Assembly (NCBI RefSeq): GCF_902506555.1
Contig: NZ_LR732707.1
Span: 3,301,898 to 3,365,897 of the forward strand
Length of the DNA: 64,000 nt
Source: Sphingorhabdus sp. 109
GTDB lineage: Bacteria; Pseudomonadota; Alphaproteobacteria; Sphingomonadales; Sphingomonadaceae
Reading direction: 5' to 3'
Positions 26,397 to 36,032 of this stretch are shown here, one piece after another. Position 1 is the first letter of the stretch. Each line of letters starts with the position of its first letter. A program made the position numbers and the translations under genes. Below the pieces are notes generated by a model, which was not told where the DNA came from, did not search any database, and saw only the letters and a list, made by a program, of their open reading frames with translations.

Positions 26397-27932
26397 TTAA
26401 TTGTCCTGTAGCCGGACCGCAACAAATACGGGCTGGCGAGCACCGCGACGGATCTGCAAAAGTACGGCCTCGCGGTTCGCGCTGGTCGCATTGCTGATCG
26501 CCTCATCCAGTTCGGCAACCGTGGTCACCGGCTTGCGGTTGACGCTGGTGATCAGAAATCCCCGTCTTATGCCTTTCTGGGCTGCGTCGCTGTTCGGATT
26601 GACGGTGGTTACCACCACGCCTTTCTGCGACGATGGGACACCGATCTGCCGGGCGATTGCCGGTGTCAGGTCGATTACCGACAGTCCTAGCGCGTCGGCG
26701 GTTGCCTGCGCACTGGTTCCATCGTCATTCTGGCCCATCGCATCATCTTCCGCATCCGGGTCAAAGGTGCTGCCGGCGAGTTCCTCTTCGGAAGGACGTT
26801 TTCCAAGCTTGGCATTGACCTTGATCGTCTTGCCGTTGCGGATCAGTTCGATCGGAACCACGGTGCCGATCGGAAGATTGGTCACCAGATAGGAGAGGGT
26901 TTGGTCGGGGGTTACCGCCTTTCCGTTCACCTTGGTGATCACATCGCCTGCCTGGATACCGGCCTTGGCTGCTGCCTCATCCGGTTCGACCCGCTGGACA
27001 AATTCACCACGATTCTTCTCCAGACCCAGGGAATCTGCGAGGTCTTCGGAAAGCGCGCTGATCTGGACACCGAGATAACCGCGTTCGATCGTCTTCCCGT
27101 CTTTCAGGGTTTCGACAATCGGTGCGGCGACTTCGGCGGGAATGGCAAAGCCGATTCCGACATTGCCGCCGGTGGGCGAAATGATTGCATTGTTGATCCC
27201 GATGACATTGCCGTTGAGATCGAACATCGGGCCACCGCTATTGCCGCGGTTGATCGAGGCATCGGTTTGCAGGAAGCGATCATAGGCGCCACCCTGGCCG
27301 GTGTTGCGGTGAATGGCAGACAGGATTCCGGTGGTCACCGTCCCGCCGAGTCCGAAGGGATTGCCGATGGCAATCACCCAGTCACCGACCCGGGCGCTGG
27401 TGCTGTCACCGAATTTCACGAACGGCAGCGGCTTGCTGGCCTTGATCTTGAGCACGGCGATATCGGATGCTGCATCGCGACCGACAAGCTCCGCTTCATA
27501 TTCGGTGCGGTCCGGCATGATCACGGTAATCGATTCGATCGTCGCATTGCGGTTGCCGGGTGCCACGACATGGTTGTTGGTTACCACATAGCCATCGGCC
27601 GAGATGATGAAGCCGGAACCGAGCGATTGCGCCTCGCGGGTTTGCTCGCCGCCCCCGCTCTGGCGATTGCCGAACAGGCCGTCAAAGGGCGTCCCCGCGA
27701 AGGGGTTGTTGTTCACCCGCACGCGCTGGGTGGTGGAGATATTGACCACAGCAGGCTGTAGCTGTTCGGTCAGATCGGCAAAGCTCATCGGCGCGCCGGC
27801 GCGCGGCACGACGTTGCGCATCACCGAGCTGTCATTGGCGGCGGTCTGTGCTCCCGCAGGACCGATACCGGTCAGGGTGGCTGCACTGCCGGCCAATAGC
27901 AAAGCGGCTGAAATTCCGTAAGCGTAACGCAC
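26397..27932 (-). CDS. degP: Do/DegP family periplasmic serine protease
   Basis: A 511-residue HtrA-type protease and chaperone for misfolded envelope proteins. A signal peptide ends at PAGAQ. The catalytic triad is H in TNNHVV, D in AASDIAVL and S in GNSGGP. Two PDZ domains follow, the first starting near GYLGVQISAL and the second near LGLSVIDLTPAIARQIG, the length being typical for the family. The start is a GTG at 27932 with AGGAAG six bases upstream. It lies downstream of hflK-hflC, another envelope quality-control pair, but with a 286-base gap and probably its own promoter. Confidence 0.94.
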   Translation of the reverse strand: MRYAYGISAALLLAGSAATLTGIGPAGAQTAANDSSVMRNVVPRAGAPMSFADLTEQLQPAVVNISTTQRVRVNNNPFAGTPFDGLFGNRQSGGGEQTREAQSLGSGFIISADGYVVTNNHVVAPGNRNATIESITVIMPDRTEYEAELVGRDAASDIAVLKIKASKPLPFVKFGDSTSARVGDWVIAIGNPFGLGGTVTTGILSAIHRNTGQGGAYDRFLQTDASINRGNSGGPMFDLNGNVIGINNAIISPTGGNVGIGFAIPAEVAAPIVETLKDGKTIERGYLGVQISALSEDLADSLGLEKNRGEFVQRVEPDEAAAKAGIQAGDVITKVNGKAVTPDQTLSYLVTNLPIGTVVPIELIRNGKTIKVNAKLGKRPSEEELAGSTFDPDAEDDAMGQNDDGTSAQATADALGLSVIDLTPAIARQIGVPSSQKGVVVTTVNPNSDAAQKGIRRGFLITSVNRKPVTTVAELDEAISNATSANREAVLLQIRRGARQPVFVAVRLQDN

Positions 27933-27953
27933 TATAATCTTCCTCTCAAATTT

Positions 27954-27983
27954 CTGGCGGAACCAATCAGTTCCAATCGCCAG
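27954..27983 (-). promoter_or_regulatory. Inverted repeat in the degP-like 5' region
   Basis: On the minus strand CTGGC-GATT-GGAAC pairs with GTTCC-GCCAG across a six-base loop, giving ten pairs with a four-base bulge, 22 bases before the GTG start. It could be a regulatory hairpin in the leader RNA or an operator. Confidence 0.35.
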
Positions 27984-28218
27984 ATCCGTTCAAAATCGCG
28001 GGATTAATGGCGCAATTTTCATGAACGGAAATTGAATATTAGCATATATGTCCGCCGATCCTAAGCGCTGAACTGCGGGACATTCCCGATGCCAACCTAT
28101 TTGGGTGTGCAAAATAGCTTTCGCAAGCCGCGAATCGTCGTTTCGCAGAAAAAAACCGCCATTGTGCAGAAAAGACGACATTTGTAGTCGACGGCCGCCG
28201 CATCCGGCCTTTCTGATG

Positions 28219-28659
28219 TCAGAATTCAAACGAACCGTCGGTGTCAAACGCCGGCTTGCCTGTAAAGCCGAGCGCGTCATTGGCCAGTTGCGTGTCGAAA
28301 AATTCGTGAACCGACGCTATTTTCCCGTCGCGAAATGAAAAGATATGAACGTAGCGCTGGTCGTAGCGCTGCCCGTTTCGGGTGAAGCCTCTGGCCTCCA
28401 TAATGGTGGTTGCGCCCTCCGGACTGTCGTTCATTATCCGCCATTTTTCCGCAAAGCGGAACCGCTCGAAATCCAGAGCCTCGAATATGGCCGGCAAAAC
28501 CGCTTTCAGGGCGGCGAAGCTGTCATAGCGCCCGGAAATGATCGTGTTCCCCGCGACATTATACACGACATCCGGATGGTGCAGCGCCTCGAAACCATCG
28601 ACGTCCATCACCGACAATGCGGTATAATAGGCGTCGATAATTTCGCGGTTCGAAGGCAA
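28219..28659 (-). CDS. SnoaL-like (NTF2-fold) protein
   Basis: A 146-residue protein with the NTF2/SnoaL pattern: an N-terminal helix with IIDAYYTALSVMDVDGFEAL, a middle segment VYNVAGNTIISGRYDS, and C-terminal strands RYVHIFSFRDGKIASVHEFFD. Such proteins are small cyclases, isomerases or ligand binders; the role here is unknown. The start appears to be TTG 28659, six bases after the hflC stop, so it may be co-translated with hflKC. Confidence 0.72.
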   Translation of the reverse strand: MPSNREIIDAYYTALSVMDVDGFEALHHPDVVYNVAGNTIISGRYDSFAALKAVLPAIFEALDFERFRFAEKWRIMNDSPEGATTIMEARGFTRNGQRYDQRYVHIFSFRDGKIASVHEFFDTQLANDALGFTGKPAFDTDGSFEF

Positions 28660-28665
28660 GATGCT

Positions 28666-29517
28666 TTACCGGCCCCGGAACTGGCGCAGATATTCGTTGT
28701 CCGGGGACAGCACGAATGAGCTTTGCGGGCCATTCTCACCACCGTCCTGGAAGGTGGTTTCATAACTCTTCATGGCGCGGTAAAAATCGTAAAATTGCGG
28801 GTCCTTGCCAAAGCTTTCGGCATAGGTCCGCGCGGCGCTGGCATCGGCCTCTGCGCGAATGATCTGGGCCTGCTTTGCTCCCTGTGCGCGAATCGTCCGG
28901 GCTTCCTGATCCCGCGCTGTCCGCATCCGCTGATAGGCGCTGTCGAGCGGCGTGCCGTCGGGAAGATCGGCGCGCTTGATCCGCACGTCGACAATCTCCG
29001 CACCATATTGGCGGGCGACGCGGTTGAGACCGGCCTGGATATTATCCATGACCTGACCGCGTTCCGGGCTCAGCAGAGCGGCGAAAGGCCGCTTGCCCAG
29101 TTCGTTCCTCAGTGCGGAACCCAGAATAGGGCGCAACTCGTCGGAAACCCGCTCTTCGCTGCCGGCAGCAATATACATGCGCAGCGGATCGGTGATCCGG
29201 AAGCGGGCGAAGGCATCGACCTGCAGACGCAACTGGTCGGTGGACAGCACTTGCTGCTGTTCCATTTCGACGTCGCGGATTCGCTTGTCGATCCACACGA
29301 TCTGCTCGAAAAACGGGATCTTGGCGATCAGGCCAGCCCCGGTTTCCCCAAAGGCTTCGCCTGACTGGTAACGGTTGACAATTCTCTTGGGTTCACCGAG
29401 CTGGACCACGACGCCTTGCCGGGTTTCCGGCACGATGACGATGGTGTTGAGCAGAATGAACAGCGCCGCAATGGCGATCACGCCGAGCGCCACGGGATTT
29501 TTCATAATCTGTCCCAT
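28666..29517 (-). CDS. hflC: Protease modulator HflC
   Basis: A 283-residue SPFH-domain membrane protein. One N-terminal helix (NPVALGVIAIAALFILLNTIVIV) anchors it with the SPFH domain in the periplasm, containing VPETRQGVVVQLGEPKR. A charged helical C-terminal half follows. HflC and HflK form a large ring around the FtsH protease in the inner membrane and limit its activity. Its ATG overlaps the hflK stop by one base, showing coupled translation. Confidence 0.94.
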   Translation of the reverse strand: MGQIMKNPVALGVIAIAALFILLNTIVIVPETRQGVVVQLGEPKRIVNRYQSGEAFGETGAGLIAKIPFFEQIVWIDKRIRDVEMEQQQVLSTDQLRLQVDAFARFRITDPLRMYIAAGSEERVSDELRPILGSALRNELGKRPFAALLSPERGQVMDNIQAGLNRVARQYGAEIVDVRIKRADLPDGTPLDSAYQRMRTARDQEARTIRAQGAKQAQIIRAEADASAARTYAESFGKDPQFYDFYRAMKSYETTFQDGGENGPQSSFVLSPDNEYLRQFRGR

Positions 29518-30614
29518 TATTTGCCCTCCACGGTCGTTATCGCGGGTTGCTGGGCGCGTTTCTTCAGTTCGGGCAAAGCGAGATAGGGCGTCACGCCCCG
29601 GGCTTCGACTACGGTCTTGTCGACCTTGGACAGGACACGTTCCATTGTTTCATAATACATGCGCTGTCTGGTCACAGTCGGAGCCAGACGATATTCTTCG
29701 TAGACCTTGTCGAAAGCGGCGGATTCACCCTGTGCCTGCGCCGTGAGCTGTTGCGCATAGGCGCGCGCCTCGTTGAGATAGGTCTGCGCGGTCTGCTGTG
29801 CGGCGGACACTTCCTTGAACGCGTCGTTGACCGCGGCCGGAGGATCGGCCTTCTTGATGGCGATACCGCGAATGACCACACCCGCGCCATAGCCGTCGAG
29901 CAATTGCTGCATATTCTGTTCCACCTGCTGTTCGATTTCGGTCCGTTCGGAGCCGATCGTATCATCCAGCGTGAAATTCGCGACCACCGCCCGCATTGCT
30001 GCTTCGGCTACTTCCTTGATCGTCTCTTCCGGTTCGGCAATCTGGAACAGGAACAGTTCCGGCGCCTTGATGTTCCAGCGCACCGAATAGGCGAGATCGA
30101 CGATATTCTGATCACCGGTCAGGATCAACTTCTCGGCTTCGCCTTCGGGGATGTCGATCGTCCGGATGTCCTCAACGTCCAGCTTGACGACTTGCTCCAG
30201 CGGAGTGGGGAGCGAAAAATGCAGGCCCGGTTGCAGGGTCCGCGAATAGGAACCCAGAAATGTCACGACACCGCGTTCCTGAGGGCTGACCCGATGGATG
30301 CTGGTCAGCAGCACCCAGAGGATGATGAAGCCGATCGCCATGAGGGGCCACCAGGACCGCCCGCCGGGACGCTTGGGAATGCCGCCCTTGAAGCCGCCGC
30401 CCGTGCCTTTTTTGAACAGTTCTTCAAGCGAGGCCGCACCCTTGCGACCACCACCGGATGGTCCGCCGGAGGGGTTGCCCCATGGATTGCGCGGACCACC
30501 GCCGCTGCCGCCTCCATTGCCGCCGTCGCCGTCATTGCCCCAGGGGCCGGCCATGTTCAGAATTGAGCCCAAAATCGATTTGCGGCGTGCGTCACCGTTA
30601 ATATTTTCATTCAT
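29517..30614 (-). CDS. hflK: FtsH protease activity modulator HflK
   Basis: The product is about 365 residues. The N-terminal region is rich in glycine, asparagine and proline (GNDGDGGNGGGSGGGPRNPWG), as usual in HflK, followed by a membrane helix (WWPLMAIGFIILWVLLTSI) and the SPFH domain (QERGVVTFLGSYSRTLQPGLHF). The C-terminal helices contain AQTYLNEARAYAQQ. It partners HflC. The ATG at 30614 is the most conventional start; the frame is open to 30704. Confidence 0.93.
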   Translation of the reverse strand: MNENINGDARRKSILGSILNMAGPWGNDGDGGNGGGSGGGPRNPWGNPSGGPSGGGRKGAASLEELFKKGTGGGFKGGIPKRPGGRSWWPLMAIGFIILWVLLTSIHRVSPQERGVVTFLGSYSRTLQPGLHFSLPTPLEQVVKLDVEDIRTIDIPEGEAEKLILTGDQNIVDLAYSVRWNIKAPELFLFQIAEPEETIKEVAEAAMRAVVANFTLDDTIGSERTEIEQQVEQNMQQLLDGYGAGVVIRGIAIKKADPPAAVNDAFKEVSAAQQTAQTYLNEARAYAQQLTAQAQGESAAFDKVYEEYRLAPTVTRQRMYYETMERVLSKVDKTVVEARGVTPYLALPELKKRAQQPAITTVEGK

Positions 30615-30685
30615 AGTTTCTTTATAGGTAGCGCGCTGCCAGAAAAACAGTGTCAATCCGAGAAAAGTGTAACTATGTCGATCCG

Positions 30686-31648
30686 ATGACCGATATTTCC
30701 ACAATCGAGGCAGCGCTAGAAGATGTTGCCAAGGGCCGTTTCAGCGCCGTAAAATTTACCGAAGGCCGGATTGCTCTGGTGCTCAATGTTGGCGGACTGG
30801 ACGTGCGCGAGCGCGGCCAGATCGAGATTGCCGTGAAAGGCAGGCTGCTGGCGCTGGACGGGATCGAGAAAGTCGATATTGCGATGACCGCAGAGAAGGT
30901 CGTGCGGCGGTTGATCGCAGTGGCCAGCGGCAAGGGCGGCGTCGGGAAATCCACGCTGTCGACCAATCTGGCGATTGCATTGCAGCAGCTCGGCCGCAAG
31001 GTCGGGATGGTTGATGCCGATATATATGGTCCATCCCAGCCACGGTTGCTCCACTGCGAAGGCCGGCGGCCCGAAGCAGAAGGCAAGCAACTGATTCCGG
31101 TGCCGAACGAATATGATGTGCCGGTCCTGTCGATGGGGCATCTGGCCAAACCCGGCCAGGCGATCGCCTGGCGCGGACCCATGGCCGGCAAGGCCCTGGA
31201 GCAGCTGGTGGACGCGCATTGGGGCGATGTCGAGGAACTGATCGTCGATATGCCGCCCGGTACTGGCGATGTACAACTGTCGATGATGCAGCATCACAAG
31301 CCGGTGGGCGCTGTGATAGTCTCGACACCGCAGGATCTGGCACTGATGGACGCAACCCGTGCGGTGGATCTGTTCAACCAGGCCAAGATCCCGATCATCG
31401 GCATGGTCGAGAATATGGCCGGCTACCAATGTCCGCATTGTGGCGAGGTCAGCGATCCGTTCGGTGCCGGTGGTGCGGAAGCGGCGGCGAAAACCATGGA
31501 TATGCCCTTCTTGGGAAGAATTCCTCTCGATATCGAGATCCGCAAGTCCAGTGACGGTGGAATGCCACCGGCCTGTCGCGACGATGTGCACGGACAGGCG
31601 TTTCGTGATATTGCGCAAAAGCTGGCGACATGGCTGGACAATCAATAG
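30686..31648 (+). CDS. apbC: Iron-sulfur cluster carrier ATPase Mrp/ApbC
   Basis: A protein of about 320 residues that holds and transfers Fe-S clusters in an ATP-dependent way. It has an N-terminal DUF59-like/MIP18-type domain, then the deviant Walker [12 protein letters not shown] and the family signature [11 protein letters not shown]. The C-x2-C pair in YQCPHCGE is the cluster-binding site. It starts the long plus-strand gene run that extends to 39.6 kb, 18 bases before the next gene. The start at 30686 (MTDIST) is in frame with a GTG at 30650. Confidence 0.93.
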   Translation: MTDISTIEAALEDVAKGRFSAVKFTEGRIALVLNVGGLDVRERGQIEIAVKGRLLALDGIEKVDIAMTAEKVVRRLIAVASGKGGVGKSTLSTNLAIALQQLGRKVGMVDADIYGPSQPRLLHCEGRRPEAEGKQLIPVPNEYDVPVLSMGHLAKPGQAIAWRGPMAGKALEQLVDAHWGDVEELIVDMPPGTGDVQLSMMQHHKPVGAVIVSTPQDLALMDATRAVDLFNQAKIPIIGMVENMAGYQCPHCGEVSDPFGAGGAEAAAKTMDMPFLGRIPLDIEIRKSSDGGMPPACRDDVHGQAFRDIAQKLATWLDNQ

Positions 31649-31665
31649 GGCGGAGAAAGGGCGAC

Positions 31666-32088
31666 ATGCTGCTGGAAAACGATCAGGATCTTACCGAATT
31701 GCTGACATCGACGCGGCGCATCGCCCTGGTCGGGGCCTCGGCAAAACCTGAACGGGACAGCAACCGGATTCTGAAATTTCTACTGGATCAGGGTTATGAC
31801 GTGGTTCCGGTCAATCCCGGTCTGGCCGGCCAGAAATTGCATGGCAGGACGGTGGCCGGTTCGCTCTCCGCGATCGATGGTGACATCGATATGGTCGATA
31901 TTTTCCGCAATTCGGAAGCGGCGGGTGATGTCGTCGACGAAGCCATCGCGATCGGCGCGAAATCGGTTTGGATGCAGCTCGGCGTGATCAACGAGGCGGC
32001 GGCACAGCGGGCGACCGAGGCAGGCCTCAAGGTGGTCATGGACCGTTGCCCGAAGATCGATATTCCGCGCCTGGGGTTGCTGAAATAA
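31666..32088 (+). CDS. CoA-binding protein (YccU type)
   Basis: A 140-residue Rossmann-fold protein of the CoA-binding domain family. The N-terminal [18 protein letters not shown] and the later [20 protein letters not shown] and [16 protein letters not shown] segments match. It is stand-alone, like YccU, and its physiological role is not established. The ATG at 31666 is preceded by GGAGAAAGGG. It follows the Mrp gene by 18 bases. Confidence 0.87.
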   Translation: MLLENDQDLTELLTSTRRIALVGASAKPERDSNRILKFLLDQGYDVVPVNPGLAGQKLHGRTVAGSLSAIDGDIDMVDIFRNSEAAGDVVDEAIAIGAKSVWMQLGVINEAAAQRATEAGLKVVMDRCPKIDIPRLGLLK

Positions 32089-32092
32089 TTCA

Positions 32093-34381
32093 ATGGCGGC
32101 GGAACCTGATATTGCGCAGCCTGACCAGCCAGCAAGCGGACTGAACCGTCGCAAATTCCTGATCGGCGGGGGTGCCCTTGGCGGACTGGCGCTGGCCTGG
32201 GCGATCTGGCCGCGCAGCTACGAACCGAACATCGCCGCGACCGAGAATGAACAGATATTCGGTGCGTTTCTGAAAATATCCGAAGACGGGCAGGTCACGG
32301 TGGTCGTGCCGCAAAGCGAAATGGGGCAGGGTGTCTATACGGTACTGCCACAAATTCTCGCCGACGAACTGGGCGCAGACTGGCGCACCGTTGCGGTCGA
32401 ACCGGCGCCGATCAATTCACTATACAGCAACATCCCGCTGGCCGAACAATGGGCTGAATCCCTGATGCCGGCCGGCAGCAAAAAATTAACCGAAAATGCC
32501 GCGGTGCAATGGATCGCGCAGAATGTAGCGGTGCGCGAACAGTTCATGGTGACGGCCGACTCCACTTCCATTCCTGCTTTTGCTGCCAGTTTCCGCGATG
32601 CGGGGGCGGCAGCACGCGTCTTGCTGACCAAGGCGGCGGCCGAACGATGGGATGTCCCCTGGGAAGCCTGTACGGTCGAAAACGGGATGATCGCCAATGG
32701 CGAGAAAAGCTTGCGGTTCGGCGCGCTGGTTCGCGAAGCGGCAAGCCAGAATCTTCCCGATCCCGTGCCGTTGCGGACAGCCGGAGCCGGCAGCCTGATC
32801 GGACAGGACGTGCCGCGCCTTGATCTGCCCAGCAAGCTCGACGGTTCGGCCAATTTCGCCGGAGACGTGCGGTTGCCGGACATGGTCTATGCCGCGATCA
32901 GACAGGGTCCGATCGGCGAGACAAGGCTGAAATCGTTCAACCGCGCCGGTGCCGGCAAGATTACCGGCTTTATCGACGTGGTCGAGGGCGACCAATGGAT
33001 CGCGGCGGTCGCTACCAACTGGTGGGCGGCCAACCGGGCGCTGGATAAAATGAGTCCGATTTTCGAAACGCGCGGCTTCATGGCCGACAGCGAGCGGATC
33101 GACGGTTTTCTGCAAAAGGCGCTGGATGACGGGCCGGGAACGCGCTTTCTGTCGCGTGGAGAAACCAGCGGCCTATTCACCGAGGAAAATCTGGTCCGGG
33201 CGCGCTATCATGCCAATGCCGCCTTGCATGCGCCGATCGAGACGCGGACCGCAACCGCGGAATACAAGGATGGCGGCCTCGAGTTGTGGATGGCGACGCA
33301 AGCGCCGGTTGCGGCGGTACAGGCGGCGGCCCGAGCGCTGAACATACAGCAGGACCGCGTGACTCTCTATCCGATGCTGAGCGGCGGTTCGTTCGACCGC
33401 AATCTCGACAATGAGATCGCCGCGCAGATTGCACTGATCGCCAGGAAAATGGGACGGCCGGTGCAACTGATGTGGTCCCGTGCTGAAGATCTGATGCACG
33501 ACCATTTCCGCGCGCCGAGCCAGGCGCGGCTGGATGCCGCTATGGCCAAGGGCGGCCGCGTGGAGGCACTGCAGATCAAGATTGCCGCTCCCCCTACGGG
33601 ACGCGAACAGGTGAAAAGGCTGTTCGACGGCTTGGGCAATGCCGAAGCTATGCGCTCTTCGATCGGGGACGCCGATAGCAAGGCTGTCGAGGGACTCGAC
33701 ATACCCTATGACATCGCCAATCTGACGGTTGACCACCATAGTGCCTTTGTCGGCGTGCCGACCGGCAACTGGCGCAGCAACGCACACAGCAGCAATGTCT
33801 TCTATCTCGAATCATTCATCGACGAACTGGCAGCGAAGGCCGGCGTAGAACCCCTCTCATTCCGCATGCAGATGATGAACAACGCGCCAAGACTGGCCCG
33901 CTGCCTGACCAGCGTTGCCGCCATGGCCGGCTGGGACGGTGGTCTGGATCGCAGCGGTCAGGGCATGGCCTGTCACAGCATGCGCGGCGGCCATATCGCT
34001 ATCATCGCGAGCGCCAGCAGGGGTGGCAGCGGTCTGGAAGTACGCCGCATTTCCGCTAGCGTCGACATCGGCCGGATCATCCACCCCGATATAGCCCGGC
34101 AACAGATCGAGGGCGGCATTGTCTTCGGGCTGGCGATGGCGCTGGGCAGTGCTACCCGGTTTGAAAAAGGTCTGCCCAAGGCCAGGCGACTGCGCGACCT
34201 GTCTCTGCCGCGACTGGCAGAGATACCGCCGATCCAGATCGAATTTGTCAGAAGCGAGGAAGAATCCGCTGGCTATGAGGAACTCGGTGTGCCGGCGGTT
34301 GCGCCCGCCATCGCCAATGCGCTATTCTCGGCAACCGGCGCGAGGCTCCGGCAATTGCCACTTTTCGGAGAAATATCCTGA
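32093..34381 (+). CDS. Xanthine dehydrogenase-family molybdopterin-binding subunit (IorB type), Tat-exported
   Basis: A 762-residue molybdenum hydroxylase subunit of the isoquinoline 1-oxidoreductase beta/aldehyde oxidase type. Residues 15-40 are a Tat signal (NRRKFLIGGGALGGLALAW), so it is exported folded. GQGVYTVLPQILADELGADW, GVPTGNWRSNAHSSNVFYLESFIDELA and VPAVAPAIANALFSATG are typical of the Mo-cofactor domains. Such enzymes hydroxylate N-heterocycles or aldehydes. The expected [2Fe-2S] small subunit is not encoded beside it. It begins four bases after the CoA-binding gene. Confidence 0.88.
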   Translation: MAAEPDIAQPDQPASGLNRRKFLIGGGALGGLALAWAIWPRSYEPNIAATENEQIFGAFLKISEDGQVTVVVPQSEMGQGVYTVLPQILADELGADWRTVAVEPAPINSLYSNIPLAEQWAESLMPAGSKKLTENAAVQWIAQNVAVREQFMVTADSTSIPAFAASFRDAGAAARVLLTKAAAERWDVPWEACTVENGMIANGEKSLRFGALVREAASQNLPDPVPLRTAGAGSLIGQDVPRLDLPSKLDGSANFAGDVRLPDMVYAAIRQGPIGETRLKSFNRAGAGKITGFIDVVEGDQWIAAVATNWWAANRALDKMSPIFETRGFMADSERIDGFLQKALDDGPGTRFLSRGETSGLFTEENLVRARYHANAALHAPIETRTATAEYKDGGLELWMATQAPVAAVQAAARALNIQQDRVTLYPMLSGGSFDRNLDNEIAAQIALIARKMGRPVQLMWSRAEDLMHDHFRAPSQARLDAAMAKGGRVEALQIKIAAPPTGREQVKRLFDGLGNAEAMRSSIGDADSKAVEGLDIPYDIANLTVDHHSAFVGVPTGNWRSNAHSSNVFYLESFIDELAAKAGVEPLSFRMQMMNNAPRLARCLTSVAAMAGWDGGLDRSGQGMACHSMRGGHIAIIASASRGGSGLEVRRISASVDIGRIIHPDIARQQIEGGIVFGLAMALGSATRFEKGLPKARRLRDLSLPRLAEIPPIQIEFVRSEEESAGYEELGVPAVAPAIANALFSATGARLRQLPLFGEIS

Positions 34382-34383
34382 CC

Positions 34384-35391
34384 ATGCGTGAAACCGGACC
34401 ATTGCCACAAGACCATCCGCCCGTCGCGGCGAAAAAAGTCGGCCTGCTGCTGGTTAATCTCGGCACGCCCGACGCGCCGGAGAAGAAGGCGGTCAAGCGC
34501 TATCTCAAGCAATTCCTGTCGGACAAGAGAGTGGTCGAGATTCCCTCGGTCATCTGGCAGCCGATTTTGCGCGGGATCATCCTCAACACCCGTCCGGCAA
34601 AATCCGCTGAAGCTTATGGTCTGGTCTGGACCGAGGACGGTTCGCCATTGGCGTCCTACACGCGCAAGCAGGCGGAAAAGCTGGCCCCCAAAATCGATGG
34701 TGTAATGGTCGACTGGGCCATGCGCTACGGTAATCCGAGCATCGCGTCCCGGCTGGAAGCGATGAAGACGGCAGGCTGCGATCGCATATTGATCGCGCCG
34801 CTCTATCCGCAATATAGCGGCGCCACCACCGCGAGTGTCCATGATGCGGTGTTCGACGCGATTGCTGCCATGCGCTGGCAACCCGCAATCCGGCTGCTCC
34901 CCGCCTATCATGACGATCCGGCCTATATCGACGCGCTGGCGACCAGTCTGGAACGCGATCTTGCGGCGCTGGATTTTGTTCCCGACGCGATTGTCGCCAG
35001 CTTCCACGGCATGCCGCAACGGACGCTGGAACTGGGCGACCCCTATCATTGCCACTGCCAGAAGACCGCGCGTCTGCTGTCCGAAAAGATGGGCCGGGAG
35101 CTGGTGGTTGCTTTCCAGTCGCGCTTTGGCCGGGCGAAATGGCTCGAACCGGCAACCGACGCGACGCTGGAAGCGCTGCCGGGGCAGGGGAAGAAGAATA
35201 TCGCGATTTTCGCGCCCGGTTTCTCGAGCGATTGCCTCGAGACCTGCGAGGAGCTGGCGATACGGGGCAAGGAGCAGTTTCAGGCCGCCGGCGGCGAGAA
35301 ATTCGTCTATCTGCCCTGCCTCAACGACAGCGATACCGGGATGGACATGCTCGAGTCGCTGATCCGACGGGAATTGTCCGGGTGGCTCTAG
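34384..35391 (+). CDS. hemH: Ferrochelatase
   Basis: A 335-residue enzyme that inserts Fe(II) into protoporphyrin IX, the last step of haem synthesis. VGLLLVNLGTPDAP opens the family fold; the catalytic histidine lies in SFHGMPQRT and the acidic residues in FAPGFSSDCLETCEE. It starts two bases after the molybdenum hydroxylase stop and overlaps the next gene by ten bases. Its product would feed the multihaem cytochromes encoded at 43-49 kb, though any link is only general. Confidence 0.96.
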   Translation: MRETGPLPQDHPPVAAKKVGLLLVNLGTPDAPEKKAVKRYLKQFLSDKRVVEIPSVIWQPILRGIILNTRPAKSAEAYGLVWTEDGSPLASYTRKQAEKLAPKIDGVMVDWAMRYGNPSIASRLEAMKTAGCDRILIAPLYPQYSGATTASVHDAVFDAIAAMRWQPAIRLLPAYHDDPAYIDALATSLERDLAALDFVPDAIVASFHGMPQRTLELGDPYHCHCQKTARLLSEKMGRELVVAFQSRFGRAKWLEPATDATLEALPGQGKKNIAIFAPGFSSDCLETCEELAIRGKEQFQAAGGEKFVYLPCLNDSDTGMDMLESLIRRELSGWL

Positions 35392-35645
35392 AAAGGCCTG
35401 AAATCTTCCACCCGCCGGTCAAGCGGAGTATCACCATTGCCGGGCATCAGACATCGATTTCTCTTGAGCCGCTGTTCTGGGACATGCTGAAAGCGGCCGC
35501 CGACAGCCGCGATCTGCCAGTCAACGCACTGGTCGCCCGGATCGATGTCGAACGCATCGCCGCAGAGGAACCGCCCGGTCTTGCAACCGCCATCCGTTTG
35601 TGGCTGACCAATGATATGCTTGGAAAAACCGCGCAAGCCGACTAA
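35382..35645 (+). CDS. Ribbon-helix-helix domain protein
   Basis: A small protein of about 87 residues, read from a GTG at 35382 overlapping the hemH end. The segment KRSITIAGHQTSISLEPLFWDML matches the RHH_4 family of Arc/MetJ-like DNA-binding proteins, here lengthened by a helix around AAADSRDLPVNALVARID. It may bind DNA as a dimer; target unknown. The start is uncertain. Confidence 0.78.
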   Translation: MALERPEIFHPPVKRSITIAGHQTSISLEPLFWDMLKAAADSRDLPVNALVARIDVERIAAEEPPGLATAIRLWLTNDMLGKTAQAD

Positions 35646-35654
35646 GGGACGCCC

Positions 35655-36032
35655 ATGAACGCTACGCTTCTTGTCATGGCAGGCGGTGCGATGGGTGCGG
35701 CGGGACGCTATCATCTCGGCCGGCTTGTCTTTCACCTTGCTCCCGTGGGATACCCCATAGGAACTCTGGTGGCCAACGTGACTGGCGGTCTCCTGATGGG
35801 CGTGCTGGCCGGTGTTCTGGCGCGCAGCAGTTTTATCGACGAGCCGTGGCGGCTCTTGCTCGGCGTCGGCCTGCTGGGTGGTTTTACAACTTTTTCGGCC
35901 TTTAGTTTGGAAGTTCTCAATATGATCGAGCGCAGTCAATGGGGCGTAGCAATCGTCTATGCCCTGGTCTCCGTCGCCGGTTCGGTGCTGGCCCTGTTCG
36001 CCGGTCTGATGGCCGTCAGGGCGCTGGCATGA
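35655..36032 (+). CDS. crcB: Fluoride ion channel CrcB/Fluc
   Basis: A 125-residue, four-helix inner-membrane protein that exports fluoride. Motifs seen are GGAMGAAGRYHL, GTLVANVTGGLLMG and the signature GGFTTFSAFSLE, with the pore-lining phenylalanines and polar track. AAGGGA precedes the ATG. It overlaps the next gene by four bases. No fluoride riboswitch was recognised upstream. Confidence 0.95.
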   Translation: MNATLLVMAGGAMGAAGRYHLGRLVFHLAPVGYPIGTLVANVTGGLLMGVLAGVLARSSFIDEPWRLLLGVGLLGGFTTFSAFSLEVLNMIERSQWGVAIVYALVSVAGSVLALFAGLMAVRALA

